From Actinomycetales bacterium (lineage in GTDB: Bacteria; Actinomycetota; Actinomycetes; Actinomycetales; Dermatophilaceae), in the NCBI GenBank assembly GCA_016710645.1, contig JADJVI010000007.1, positions 1 to 64,000 of the forward strand: 64,000 nt of DNA, in the 5' to 3' direction. The notes below the pieces were generated by a model that saw nothing but the letters and a program-made list of their open reading frames with translations, was not told the origin of the DNA and searched no databases. Within the stretch, counting starts at the first letter, position 1. Every line of letters starts with the position of its first letter. The position numbers were made by a program, and so were the translations under genes. Shown here one piece after another: positions 27,289 to 36,321 of this stretch.

Positions 27289-28644
27289 ATGACCAAGCAG
27301 CTGTACGACATCGGTGAGATGCCTCCCCTCGGAGAGGTCCCCGAGCAGATGCACGCCTGGCTGATCCGCCCGGAGCGGTTCGGCCCGCCGATGCAGGCCT
27401 TCCAGAAGGAGGTCGTCGACGTCCCCGACATCGCCGACGACGAGGTGCTCGTCTACGTCATGGCGGCCGGGATCAACTACAACAACGTCTGGGCTGGCCT
27501 TGGCATCCCGGTGGATGTCATCGGTGCCCGCAACAAGGGGCACGCCCGCGGCGACTTCGGCGGCGACCCCTCCCCCTTCCACATCGGCGGCAGCGACGCC
27601 TCCGGCATCGTCTACCAGGTCGGCAAGGACGTCACCAACGTCAAGGTCGGCGACGAGGTCGTCATGCACTGCGGCCAGTGGTCGCGCACCTGCCCGTCCG
27701 TCAAGGCCGGCAAAGACCCGATGTACTCCCCCACCTTCCGGATCTGGGGATACGAGACCAACTGGGGCAGCTTCGCGCAGTTCACCAAGGTCCAGGCCCA
27801 GCAGTGCATGCCCAAGCCCAAGCACATGACCTGGGAGGAAGCCTCGGCATACACCCTCGTCGCGGCCACTGCGTGGCGCATGCTGCACGGGTGGGGCGAG
27901 AACGCCGTGAAGCAGGACGACGTCGTCCTCATCTGGGGTGGCGCGGGCGGGCTGGGCTCGATGGCCATCCAGATCGTCAAGGCCGCTGGTGGCGTGCCGA
28001 TCGCCGTGGTGTCGGGCGAAGACAAGTTCGACTACTGCATGAAGCTCGGCGCCAAGGGCTGCATCAACCGCAACGACTTCGACCACTGGGGCATGCTCCC
28101 GCACTGGAAGGACGACCAGGCCTACGGCACCTGGCTCAAGGGCGCTCGCAAGTTCGGATCGGCGATCTGGGATGTCCTCGGCGAGCGGCTGGCGCCGAAC
28201 ATCGTCTTCGAGCACCCCGGCGAGAGCACCATCCCCACCTCGATCTTCGTCTGTGACACCGGCGGCATGGTCGTGGTGTGCGCGGGCACGACCGGCTTCA
28301 ACGCCACGGCCGACCTGCGCTACCTCTGGATGCGTCAGAAGCGCCTGCAGGGGTCGCACTTCGCCAATGGTGTGCAGTCCAACCAGATGAACGACCTGGC
28401 CCTCGTCGGCCGTCTCGACCCGTGTCTGTCGCGGGCGTTCACCTACGACGAGATCCCGGTCGCACACGACCTCATGTACCGCAACAAGCACCCCCACGGC
28501 AACATGGCCGTGCTCGTGGGAGCCACCGACTTCGGCCTGGGTGCTTCCGCGGCTGAGCCGATCGACCTGCCGCACCCGCACCTGCCCGAGGGCGACTCCC
28601 ACACGACTCCGCGGGTCGAACCGACGTCATTCACGCCCAACTGA
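27289..28644 (+). CDS. ccr: Crotonyl-CoA carboxylase/reductase
   Basis: Key enzyme of the ethylmalonyl-CoA pathway: NADPH-dependent reductive carboxylation of crotonyl-CoA to ethylmalonyl-CoA. 451 residues, zinc-less medium-chain dehydrogenase fold. Typical Ccr segments are FHIGGSDASGIVYQVGKDV, RIWGYETNWGSFAQFTKVQA, the NADPH loop WGGAGGLGSMAIQIVKAAGG near residue 215, VFEHPGESTIPTSIFVCDTG and QKRLQGSHFANGVQSNQMND. ATG 27289 is preceded by AGAAAGGA. A strong hairpin follows. Its presence with Ecm distinguishes this pathway from a plain methylmalonyl-CoA route. Confidence 0.95.
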   Translation: MTKQLYDIGEMPPLGEVPEQMHAWLIRPERFGPPMQAFQKEVVDVPDIADDEVLVYVMAAGINYNNVWAGLGIPVDVIGARNKGHARGDFGGDPSPFHIGGSDASGIVYQVGKDVTNVKVGDEVVMHCGQWSRTCPSVKAGKDPMYSPTFRIWGYETNWGSFAQFTKVQAQQCMPKPKHMTWEEASAYTLVAATAWRMLHGWGENAVKQDDVVLIWGGAGGLGSMAIQIVKAAGGVPIAVVSGEDKFDYCMKLGAKGCINRNDFDHWGMLPHWKDDQAYGTWLKGARKFGSAIWDVLGERLAPNIVFEHPGESTIPTSIFVCDTGGMVVVCAGTTGFNATADLRYLWMRQKRLQGSHFANGVQSNQMNDLALVGRLDPCLSRAFTYDEIPVAHDLMYRNKHPHGNMAVLVGATDFGLGASAAEPIDLPHPHLPEGDSHTTPRVEPTSFTPN

Positions 28645-28657
28645 TCCCGCACCACCC

Positions 28658-28692
28658 GGGGGGAGTTCCACCGACACGGTGGGGCTCCCCCC
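28658..28692 (+). terminator. 15-bp hairpin after ccr
   Basis: Arms 28658-28672 (GGGGGGAGTTCCACC) and 28678-28692 pair fully if two G-T wobbles are allowed, with a five-base loop, 14 bp after the ccr stop. Likely terminator. Confidence 0.75.
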
Positions 28693-28719
28693 GTATGCTG
28701 CCCGCGGAGGTGAGTGCCC

Positions 28720-29967
28720 ATGGCCCCGTCAGTCTGGGAGCGGTGGCGCGGGTTCCGTGCGCGCCAGCGGGCCCGGGTCACCGAGCACGATCACCTGTCG
28801 ACCGCTGACCTGACCGACCTCGCTGCGGCGACCGACGGCACCGACGCCGACGCGGCATACCCCTCGGCCCCGACGCCGGGGAAGGCCCCTGCGAATGCGC
28901 CCCCCGCACCTGAACGCGACCGGCCGACCTGGCAGGCCCACTCGCCCTTCCGACTCGGACTGTCCGCAGGGATCGGACTGCTCGCGGCCTACGCGCTCTG
29001 GCAGGCGCTCGGCGCCCTCGACACGGTGCTCACCCTCGTCGTCGTGTCGGTCTTCCTCACCCTTGCCCTCAACCCGGTCGTGGAGCGCTTCATGCGGGCG
29101 GGGATGGGTCGCGGCGGCGCGGTGACCGTCGTCTTCACGCTGCTCGTGGCGACCTTCGGCGTGATCGGGCTCATCGTCATGCCGCCGGTCGCAACCCAGA
29201 GCACCGAATTGCTCGACGACTTCCCCGGCATCATCCGCGACCTGCGCTCGCAGCCGATGGTCCAGAACCTCGACACCACCTACCACGTGCTGGACAAGGC
29301 CGCCGAGGAGATCAACCGACGCCTGGCCGACGGCGCCTTCATGTCGCAGGTCTTCGGCGGGGTCCTCGGCGCCGGGATGGCGGTCCTGTCGGGGGTGGTC
29401 TCGGTCTTCACCGTGCTCGTCCTGACCCTCTACTTCCTCTCCTCGCTTCCGACGATCAAGCGCGCGGCCTACGCCATGGTGCCCGCGAGCCGCCGTCCGC
29501 GGGTCGCGATCCTCGCCGAAGAGATCATGCGTCGGGTGGGGTCGTACGCCATCGGGCAGGTGCTCGTCGCGACGATCAATGCGTGCTGCTCCTACCTCAT
29601 GATGAAGATCGTCGGCATTCCGTATGCCGCCGTGCTCGCAGTTGTCGTCGGCCTACTCGGGCTGATCCCCATGGTCGGTGCCACCCTGGGGGCCTTGGTC
29701 GTCGCCCTCGTGGCGCTCTTCGGCGACCCGGTGCGGGCGTTGATCGCACTGACCTATTTTCTGGTCTATCAGCAGATCGAGAACTACCTCATCTCCCCGC
29801 GGATCATGCAGCGCACGGTCAGCGTGCCAGGCGCCGTGACGATCATCGCGGCGATGGTCGGCGGGGCGTTGGCTGGTGTGCTCGGGGCATTACTGGCCAT
29901 CCCCACGGCCGCGGGGTTGCTGCTGCTCTATGAAGAGGTGCTCGTCCCCCGTCAGGCAGCCCGCTGA
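28720..29967 (+). CDS. AI-2E/PerM-family membrane transporter
   Basis: Polytopic membrane protein of 415 residues, UPF0118/AI-2E transporter family. A charged N-terminal region of about 70 residues precedes roughly eight hydrophobic segments, among them LAAYALWQALGALDTVLTLV and AAVLAVVVGLLGLIPMVGA; the conserved QQIENYLISPRIMQRTVSVP loop is near residue 355. ATG 28720 lies nine bases after GGAGG. Family members are annotated as exporters of AI-2 or as proton-coupled efflux permeases; substrate is not predictable here. Single-gene unit. Confidence 0.88.
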   Translation: MAPSVWERWRGFRARQRARVTEHDHLSTADLTDLAAATDGTDADAAYPSAPTPGKAPANAPPAPERDRPTWQAHSPFRLGLSAGIGLLAAYALWQALGALDTVLTLVVVSVFLTLALNPVVERFMRAGMGRGGAVTVVFTLLVATFGVIGLIVMPPVATQSTELLDDFPGIIRDLRSQPMVQNLDTTYHVLDKAAEEINRRLADGAFMSQVFGGVLGAGMAVLSGVVSVFTVLVLTLYFLSSLPTIKRAAYAMVPASRRPRVAILAEEIMRRVGSYAIGQVLVATINACCSYLMMKIVGIPYAAVLAVVVGLLGLIPMVGATLGALVVALVALFGDPVRALIALTYFLVYQQIENYLISPRIMQRTVSVPGAVTIIAAMVGGALAGVLGALLAIPTAAGLLLLYEEVLVPRQAAR

Positions 29968-30037
29968 GACAGCGCCCGGGCGCAGGTCGGGGGCGAACTC
30001 AGGGTCACCCCGCATGGCACTGGCCGCCGGCAGGGAT

Positions 30038-30043
30038 GAGACT
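30038..30043 (+). promoter_or_regulatory. Possible leaderless -10 element GAGACT
   Basis: GAGACT lies six bases before GTG 30050; weak by itself but matching the spacing seen before other genes here. Confidence 0.35.
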
Positions 30044-30049
30044 GGAGAG

Positions 30050-30601
30050 GTGAGCGACCCCACCCCGCAAGATTCCCCGATCTGGCCCGCCCCGCAGGAT
30101 CGTCCCGTCGACCCTTCTGCAGCCACCCCGCCCCAGCCGCCACCGTCGGCCCCGCCGGAGGCGACACGGCATACCTCGCCGCCGCCGACGCGCTGGGGCG
30201 TCCTCGGTGACGTCAAGCGCGGTGAGGGCTGGGTGCTCGCCGAGCGCGAAGTCGTCAATCTGGTGCTCGGCAATGCGCGCCTCGACCTGCGGGCGGCCAC
30301 CTTGTCGGGGCCGGAGACGACGATCGTCATCCAGGGCATGATGTGCGACGCCAAGATCATCGTTCCGGACACCTGGCGGGTCGACTGCGACGGCACGACC
30401 ATCATGGGCGAGTTCGAGGTCAAGTCCGACGACGCGGCCGCACCGCAGCCGCAATCCGGGCCGGTCGTGCGCATCCGCGGCGGCGTCTTCATGGGCAGCG
30501 TCAAGGTCTTCCGCACCCCCGCACCGGTGGGTGAGGGCGGCTTCTCGATCGATGGCATGGCCGGTTGGAAGGCCCGTCGGCGCCGCCGCTCCCAGGGGTG
30601 A
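30050..30601 (+). CDS. Hypothetical protein with LiaF/YvqF-like C-terminal domain
   Basis: Soluble protein of 183 residues from GTG 30050 (ATG 30014 is an alternative, adding twelve residues). The first 50 residues are Pro/Ala-rich and probably disordered. The rest has short repeated beta strands (NLVLGNARLDLRAATLSGPE, IIVPDTWRVDCDGTTIMGEF, VVRIRGGVFMGSVKVFRT), the pattern of the cell-wall-active antibiotics response (LiaF C-terminal) fold. There is no transmembrane segment. Role unknown; a sensor or scaffold function is only family-level inference. Confidence 0.7.
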   Translation: MSDPTPQDSPIWPAPQDRPVDPSAATPPQPPPSAPPEATRHTSPPPTRWGVLGDVKRGEGWVLAEREVVNLVLGNARLDLRAATLSGPETTIVIQGMMCDAKIIVPDTWRVDCDGTTIMGEFEVKSDDAAAPQPQSGPVVRIRGGVFMGSVKVFRTPAPVGEGGFSIDGMAGWKARRRRRSQG

Positions 30602-30679
30602 TGTCAGGCCCGCCACACCGCCGCTGCAGGGCCGTGGATGGTATGCCGTGACCCTCGCCTGACCTGCAAGGATGGCGGC

Positions 30680-32548
30680 ATGACCGACGACGTCGAGCTG
30701 AGCGAGATCCGAGACTTCCTCGCTGGCGAGCATCCTTTCGACGACCTCCCCGGGACCGTCCTGGACGGCCTGCCGGGCAAGCTGCGGGTCGAGTACTTCC
30801 GGCGCGGCACCCGCATCATCGAGGTCGGTAAGGACAACCACTCGCTCTACGTCGTGCGCTCCGGAGCGGTCGAACTGCAGGACTCCTTGGGCGGATTCAT
30901 GGATCGTGGCGAAGTCGGCAGCACCTTCGGGTCCTACACCCTGGTGAACGGCAACCCGGCGACCTTCTCGACCGTCGCCATCGAGGACACCCTGTGTCTG
31001 GTCATGCCAAAGAGCGTCTTCGAGGACTTAGCCGCCCAACACCCCTCATTCGCCACCTATTTCGACCTGCAGCGCACCAGCCGCATGCGCGGTGCGGTCG
31101 CCTCGCTGCAGATGACCTCCACCGGCGGAGCCATCCTCAAGACCAAGGTCACCGACCTCATTTCCCGGCCCGCCGTCACCGCCCCGACCACAGCAACGAT
31201 CCGCGAGGCCGCCGAGATCATGAGCCGGGGCAAGGTCTCCTCGCTGCTCATCGTCGACGACGGCAACCTGGTCGGCATCGTCACCGACCGCGACCTGCGC
31301 AACCGGGTCGTCGCCACCGGCAAGAGCCGGTCCGATCTCGTCACGTCGATCATGACCCCCGACCCGGTCACCGGCTCCGATCACGCGCTGGCCTTCGAAG
31401 TCCTCATGGAGATGCTGGCGCGCAATATCCACCACCTGCCGATCCTGTCCGAAGGTGCGCCGGTCGGGATCATCACGACCACCGACCTGATGCGGCTGGA
31501 ACAGGCCAACCCGGTGTTCCTCGTCGGTGACATCGTCAAGCAGACCGATGTCGCGGGGGTCGCGGCGGTCTCCGGCCGGTTGGCGGCCATCGTCGAGCAC
31601 CTGGTCACCCAGGACGCCTCCGCCGACGACATCGGCCGCATCGTCACCGCCGTCGGTGACGCGGTGGAGCGCCGTTTGGTCGGGCTGGCCGAGGAACTGC
31701 TCGGTCCTCCTCCGGTGCCCTACTGCTGGGTCTCGCTCGGCTCACGGGCCCGCCAAGAGCAGGCGCTCGCGGCCGACCAGGACAACGCGATCATCCTCAG
31801 CAACGACGCGACCGCCGAGCACGCCCCCTACTTCGAGGCGTTGGCACGGGAGGTGACCGCCGGACTGGTCGAGTGCGGCTACCCGCTCTGCCCGGGTGAG
31901 GTCATGGCGACCAACCCACGCTGGCGGGTCACCCTGTCTCAATGGCGCGAAGAGTTCGCCACCTGGATCACCGCGCCGGTGCCCGATGCCATCCTGCGGG
32001 CGAGCATCTTCTTCGACATGCGGCCGATCTACGGCGAGCCCAAGCTCTTCCGCAAGCTGCAGAAGTCGATCGTCAAGAGCACGCCGGAGGCCAACCGGTT
32101 CCTCGCCCACCTGGCCAAGCGGGCCTGCGAGAACGAGCCCCCACTGGGCTTCTTCAAGGGCTTCGTGTTGGAGAAGGCGGGCGACCACAAGGACACTCTC
32201 GACATCAAACGCGGCGGCATCGGAGCGGTCGTCGAGATCGCCAGGGTGCTCGCTCTGTCCATCGGCTCCCGCGAGGTCAACACCCAAGCCCGGATTCGCG
32301 CTGCCGTCGCGGCCGGGGCGCTCAGTGCCGAACGGGGTGACGACCTGCGAGATGCCTTCGAGTTCATCTCCTACGTTCGGGTCCGCCATCAAGCCGCTCA
32401 AGTGCGAGCCGGGCGCAAGACCGACAATTTCGTCGCGCCGGCCGAGCTCAGCACCTTCGACAAGCGCAACTTGCGCGAGGCCTTCGCCATCGTCCGCTCG
32501 GCGCAGAGTTCCCTCGCTCATCGCTACCCGTCCACCTACATCTCCTGA
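30680..32548 (+). CDS. cNMP-binding/CBS/DUF294 nucleotidyltransferase-like signalling protein
   Basis: Multidomain protein of 622 residues: cyclic-nucleotide-binding domain (residues 20-130), two CBS domains (about 150-290, with SSLLIVDDGNLVGIVTDRDL), a GlnD-like DUF294 nucleotidyltransferase domain with GSRARQEQALAADQDNAI near residue 353, and a C-terminal DUF294-associated domain. ATG 30680 has AAGGAT six bases upstream. Family genes are typically paired with a DnaQ-like exonuclease, as here, and often stand near acetate uptake genes; that fits the acetate-assimilation genes in this window. Enzymatic activity is unproven for the family. Confidence 0.9.
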   Translation: MTDDVELSEIRDFLAGEHPFDDLPGTVLDGLPGKLRVEYFRRGTRIIEVGKDNHSLYVVRSGAVELQDSLGGFMDRGEVGSTFGSYTLVNGNPATFSTVAIEDTLCLVMPKSVFEDLAAQHPSFATYFDLQRTSRMRGAVASLQMTSTGGAILKTKVTDLISRPAVTAPTTATIREAAEIMSRGKVSSLLIVDDGNLVGIVTDRDLRNRVVATGKSRSDLVTSIMTPDPVTGSDHALAFEVLMEMLARNIHHLPILSEGAPVGIITTTDLMRLEQANPVFLVGDIVKQTDVAGVAAVSGRLAAIVEHLVTQDASADDIGRIVTAVGDAVERRLVGLAEELLGPPPVPYCWVSLGSRARQEQALAADQDNAIILSNDATAEHAPYFEALAREVTAGLVECGYPLCPGEVMATNPRWRVTLSQWREEFATWITAPVPDAILRASIFFDMRPIYGEPKLFRKLQKSIVKSTPEANRFLAHLAKRACENEPPLGFFKGFVLEKAGDHKDTLDIKRGGIGAVVEIARVLALSIGSREVNTQARIRAAVAAGALSAERGDDLRDAFEFISYVRVRHQAAQVRAGRKTDNFVAPAELSTFDKRNLREAFAIVRSAQSSLAHRYPSTYIS

Positions 32549-32579
32549 CAGATTCGCCGCTAGCTGACACACTCCGATC

Positions 32580-33266
32580 GTGTTCTTCGGTCGCACTGCC
32601 TCGGCAGACTCCCGCCGCCGCAAGGCGCTGCGGTCGGTCGACTCGGGGCCGCTGCACGACTACCTCAGCCTCCCCCTGCCCGACCCCACGACCGACGTCG
32701 CCGATCTACGGCTGCTCGCGATGGACCTGGAGACCACCGGGCTGCACCCGCGCCATGACAGCGTGCTCTCCATCGGCTTCGTCCCCATCGACGGATTGTC
32801 GATCGACCTGTCGGGAGCGCGCCGCTATGTCATCAACGCGGGCGTCGAGGTCGGCCAGAGCGCGACCATCCATGGCCTCACCGACGACCGGATCGCCGAG
32901 GGCCAACGCCTCGACGACGTCCTCCCCGAAGTGCTCGCGGCCCTGTCCGGGCGGGTGCTGTTGGCTCACTACACCGACATCGAGGAACGCTTCATCTCGG
33001 CCGCCTGCGAGCGCGCTTATGGATCTCGGATGCCGGTCGCCCGGATCGACACCCTGGAGTTGCACCGCCGGCTCATCGTCGGCTGGGGTGAGTCGCCCAT
33101 GCGCCTGTCCCTGCGGCTCTGGAACGCACGCACCCGCTATGGGCTGCCGGTCTACAAAGCCCACGAGGCGCTGGTGGATGCCCTCGCCTGCGCTGAGCTT
33201 TACCTCGCCCAGGTGGCCGAGATGCGCAGCCATGGTCCGGTGACCTTCAAGCGGCTGCAGTCCTGA
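32580..33266 (+). CDS. DnaQ-like 3'-5' exonuclease domain protein
   Basis: 228-residue DEDDh-type exonuclease. Exo I LAMDLETTGLHPRHDSVLSI, Exo II region in LLAHYTDIEERFI and Exo III YKAHEALVDALACAELYL with catalytic His and Asp are present. GTG 32580 lies 31 bp after the DUF294 stop. The partnership with the DUF294/CBS protein, rather than with replication genes, suggests a regulatory or nucleotide-related role; a proofreading function is unlikely given the context. Confidence 0.88.
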   Translation: MFFGRTASADSRRRKALRSVDSGPLHDYLSLPLPDPTTDVADLRLLAMDLETTGLHPRHDSVLSIGFVPIDGLSIDLSGARRYVINAGVEVGQSATIHGLTDDRIAEGQRLDDVLPEVLAALSGRVLLAHYTDIEERFISAACERAYGSRMPVARIDTLELHRRLIVGWGESPMRLSLRLWNARTRYGLPVYKAHEALVDALACAELYLAQVAEMRSHGPVTFKRLQS

Positions 33267-33297
33267 CGACGCCCGGTCACCACGGCCCATCGATCGG

Positions 33298-33597
33298 CTA
33301 CCGATAGGACCCGATCGGAGGCCGGGTATGCCGGTTGGTCCAGCACCCGGAGTGCCAGTGCCGCCGGCTCTCCACGCCGCCGACCCCGTCAGCGGGCCAG
33401 ACGACGACATGCGGCAGGCCGACTCCGACCTCCTGCTGGCAACCCGGGCACCGATAGGCGCGGCTGGCCCCCGCGCCGGTGACCGAGCGCACGAACCAGT
33501 CGCCACCGGCATACTGCTGTCGGCTCGGGATGCCGCCGCTGACGCGCCCCAGGTCCAGGGGCGCGTCGTCGCGACGACGGCGGTTGGCGCGGGGCAT
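33298..33597 (-). CDS. Conserved small actinobacterial protein with zinc-ribbon-like motif
   Basis: 99-residue basic protein beginning MPRANRRRRDDAPLDLGRV. A CPGC motif (AYRCPGCQQEV) and a later HWHSGCW provide candidate metal ligands, giving a CxxC...HxHxxC pattern. Homologs in actinobacteria are often annotated ATP/GTP-binding protein, without real support in the sequence. Convergent with the exonuclease gene and just upstream of the dehydrogenase gene. Function unknown. Confidence 0.8.
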   Translation of the reverse strand: MPRANRRRRDDAPLDLGRVSGGIPSRQQYAGGDWFVRSVTGAGASRAYRCPGCQQEVGVGLPHVVVWPADGVGGVESRRHWHSGCWTNRHTRPPIGSYR

Positions 33598-33620
33598 GCC
33601 CCGTAGTGTCGCAGGGCCTC

Positions 33621-35396
33621 TCAGTAGGTGCGGAACCCGCGCTTGGTCTTGCGGCCGAGGTAGCCCGCGGTGACCATGTGCTCCAGCAGCGGAGCCGGCG
33701 CGAACCCGGGCTCACGGAACTCCATGTAGAGCTCGCGCTGGATCGCCAGCGACACATCCAGACCGACGACGTCGAGCAACTCGAACGGACCCATGGGGTA
33801 GCCGCAGCCCGCCTTCATCGCGGTGTCGATCTCGTCGGCCGTGGCGTAGTGCGCCTCGAGCATCCGGATCGCGTCGTTGAGGTAGGGGAAGAGCAGCGCG
33901 TTGACGATGAATCCCGAGCGGTCACCGCACTGGACCGGCACCTTGCCGACCTTGCGCGAGAGCGCCACCGTCGTCGCGACGACGGCCGGGTCGGTGGCCA
34001 CGGTGTGGACGACCTCGACGAGCTTCATCACCTGGGCCGGGTTGAAGAAGTGCATGCCGATGACATCGCCGGGGCGGCTGGTGACATTGGCGCACTGGAT
34101 GATCGGCAACGACGAGGTCGTCGTCGCGAGGATCGCGCCGGGCTTGCAGATCCGGTCGAGGTCGCGGAAGAGCTCCTGCTTGATGGCCAGGTCTTCGGCG
34201 ATGGCCTCGACAACGATGTCGACGTCCTTGAGGTCCTCGCGCGTGGTCGATCCGGTCAGCTTGGCAAGGACCGCGTCGGCGGCTTCCTGGGTGAGCCGGC
34301 CGCGCTCGATCATCCGCGCCTGGCCCTTCTTGATCGAGGCGAGCACGCCGTCGACCTTGTCCTGGCCGCGAGCGACGTAGACGACGTCATAGCCGGCCTT
34401 GGCGAAGACCTCGATGATGCCGGTGGCCATGGTGCCCGAGCCGACCACGCCGACCTTGGCGATCTTGGCCAAGCCCGCGTCCTCGCTGGCCTCGGTGGAT
34501 GGCGTCTGGGCGTCAGCAACGACCTGCGAGGAGCCGGCCGAGGCATAGGTGTAGAACCCACGGCCGGTCTTGCGGCCCTTGAGGCCCGCGTTGACCATCT
34601 GCTTGATGATCGGGCTCGGGGCGTGCAGCCGGTCGCGGCCCTGGTGGTACATCGTGTCGAGGATCTCGTATGCCGTGTCCAGCCCGATGAGGTCCATCAG
34701 CGCGAGCGGCCCCATCGGCAGCCCGCAACCGAAGCGCATCGACGCGTCGAGGTCTTCGCGAGTGGCGTACTTCTGCTCGTACATCGTCACCGCATGGTTG
34801 AGGTAGCCGAAGAGCAGCGCATTGGCGATGAAGCCGGCCTTGTCGCCGACGACGACGGGCTTCTTGTCCAGCCGCTCGGCCAGGGCCTTGACGTCGGCAA
34901 AGACGTCGTCGGCCGTGACGACGGTGCGGATGACCTCGACGAACTGTTGCACCGTGGCGGGGTTGAAGAAGTGCATCCCGACCACGCGGGAGGGCTTCTT
35001 GGTCGCGACCGCGATCTGGGTCACCGACAGCGACGAGGTGTTCGTCGCGAGGATCGCGTCGTCGGCCACGACGGCGTCGAGTGCCGCGAAGATCTTCTGC
35101 TTCAGCGGCAGTTGCTCCGGCACCGCCTCGACGACGAGCTGGCAAGCGGCCAGCTGCGCGAGGTCGGTGGCATAGGTCACCCGGCCGTGCAGCGCCGCCG
35201 CGTCCTCCTCCGAGAGCTTCCCGCGGGAGACGGCGCGGTCGGTGGACTTGGCCAGCACCCCCTTACCGCGTTCGAGAGCCGCCGCGTCGACCTCGACCGC
35301 GACGACGTCGATGCCGTTACGAGCGAAAACCTCGACGATGCCGGCACCCATGGTGCCGAGTCCGATGACGCCTACCGTGCTGAAATCGCGTGCCAT
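33621..35396 (-). CDS. 3-hydroxyacyl-CoA (3-hydroxybutyryl-CoA) dehydrogenase, tandem-duplicated
   Basis: NAD(P)-dependent dehydrogenase of 591 residues made of two complete copies of the roughly 285-residue 3-hydroxybutyryl-CoA dehydrogenase unit. Copy 1 begins VGVIGLGTMGAGIVEVFARN, copy 2 VGVVGSGTMATGIIEVFAKA near residue 315; each has its own HFFNPA catalytic-histidine motif and C-terminal LxGRKT(K)RGF(Y/R)TY ending. It would make or use 3-hydroxybutyryl-CoA between thiolase and crotonase in acetate assimilation or beta-oxidation. ATG 35396 has GAGACT six bases upstream. No enoyl-CoA hydratase domain is attached. Confidence 0.92.
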   Translation of the reverse strand: MARDFSTVGVIGLGTMGAGIVEVFARNGIDVVAVEVDAAALERGKGVLAKSTDRAVSRGKLSEEDAAALHGRVTYATDLAQLAACQLVVEAVPEQLPLKQKIFAALDAVVADDAILATNTSSLSVTQIAVATKKPSRVVGMHFFNPATVQQFVEVIRTVVTADDVFADVKALAERLDKKPVVVGDKAGFIANALLFGYLNHAVTMYEQKYATREDLDASMRFGCGLPMGPLALMDLIGLDTAYEILDTMYHQGRDRLHAPSPIIKQMVNAGLKGRKTGRGFYTYASAGSSQVVADAQTPSTEASEDAGLAKIAKVGVVGSGTMATGIIEVFAKAGYDVVYVARGQDKVDGVLASIKKGQARMIERGRLTQEAADAVLAKLTGSTTREDLKDVDIVVEAIAEDLAIKQELFRDLDRICKPGAILATTTSSLPIIQCANVTSRPGDVIGMHFFNPAQVMKLVEVVHTVATDPAVVATTVALSRKVGKVPVQCGDRSGFIVNALLFPYLNDAIRMLEAHYATADEIDTAMKAGCGYPMGPFELLDVVGLDVSLAIQRELYMEFREPGFAPAPLLEHMVTAGYLGRKTKRGFRTY

Positions 35397-35402
35397 TCCT
35401 GG

Positions 35403-35408
35403 AGTCTC
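35403..35408 (-). promoter_or_regulatory. Possible leaderless -10 element GAGACT of the dehydrogenase gene
   Basis: On the minus strand GAGACT lies six bases before ATG 35396. Confidence 0.4.
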
Positions 35409-35494
35409 GCAGACCCGCAGGGGGCGCGCATGGGGCCGGAGTCACCCGTCATTGCGATGGTGGTCACACCCCGCGTTCACCCCACGAAACACCG

Positions 35495-35529
35495 CTGCCC
35501 CGTATGCCGTCGCACGGCATACGGGGCAG
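35495..35529. terminator. 16-bp hairpin built from an inverted GTATGCCGT pair
   Basis: Arms 35495-35510 (CTGCCCCGTATGCCGT) and 35514-35529 are exact reverse complements with a three-base loop. It lies 25 bp downstream of the DUF47 stop and upstream of the dehydrogenase gene on the same strand, so it probably ends the phosphate-transport transcript. Confidence 0.85.
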
Positions 35530-35553
35530 GCTGACGATGCGGGAAGCCGCGGC

Positions 35554-36252
35554 TCAGACCAGCTTGACGACGATGTCGCGCAGCACCTCGCCGGCCCGGG
35601 CCAGCCGGTCGGCGGCGTTGGACATGTGCCGGTAGACCTCGCGCTTCTTGAAGACCTCCATGACCCGCTTGAGGGCCGCCGGGCCGGTATGCCGGTCCAT
35701 GGTCTCCATGTGCTCGACCTCGGTCTCGACGTCGAACAGCTCGGCGAGGGCCTTGCGGTAGGCCTTCTCGACGTTGCGCTCGGCCTTGCGCGCAGCCTGG
35801 GCGTGCGGCTCGGCGGCGGCCGGCGAGGTGGACAGCGCCTGGTAGCCGGCGTTGAGCGACTCGGTGCCCTCCTTGAGCAGCACCGCGAGGTCGCGGGTCA
35901 CGTCGTCCGGAGCCACCCCGAGCACCTGCATCTCGCGCACGGTGGTCTTGGCGTAGTTCATCACGTGGTCGATGGTGACGATGCCCCGGTAGAGGTCCTC
36001 GCGGTCCATCGGGGTGGAGAACGCCTGGTTCAGTGCGTCGAGGTTGCGGTCCTTAAGGACGTCACCCTGCTTCTCCAGCTCCAGCACCGCCGCGGCAGCC
36101 TCGGGCGTGGGGTATTCCATGTAGGCCACCAGCGCGTCCATGGACTTGACCGCGAGAGCCGACTGCTCGGCCATCATGCCGATGAAGTCAGGAACTTTGG
36201 GGAAAATCCGGCCGACCACCTTGGACAGGGGGTTGTTGGCGCTTCCGCTCAT
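35554..36252 (-). CDS. DUF47 PhoU-like accessory protein of the Pit phosphate transporter
   Basis: 232-residue all-helical protein of the DUF47/PhoU-like family (YkaA type), commonly encoded directly after pit genes and thought to regulate phosphate uptake. Characteristic segments are FPKVPDFIGMMAEQSAL, ILELEKQ-type ELEKQGDVLKDRNLDAL and REVYRHMSNAADRLARAGEV near the end. ATG 36252 has AGGAGG upstream. It lies 69 bp after pitA, so its transcription probably came from the pitA promoter and may now depend on the inserted IS element. Confidence 0.9.
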   Translation of the reverse strand: MSGSANNPLSKVVGRIFPKVPDFIGMMAEQSALAVKSMDALVAYMEYPTPEAAAAVLELEKQGDVLKDRNLDALNQAFSTPMDREDLYRGIVTIDHVMNYAKTTVREMQVLGVAPDDVTRDLAVLLKEGTESLNAGYQALSTSPAAAEPHAQAARKAERNVEKAYRKALAELFDVETEVEHMETMDRHTGPAALKRVMEVFKKREVYRHMSNAADRLARAGEVLRDIVVKLV

Positions 36253-36321
36253 GTCGTATTGCCTCCTGTGTGACCGGGGAACGGGCCCCGGGAAAGCCTG
36301 GGTTGGGGTTGTCGAAGGTGC

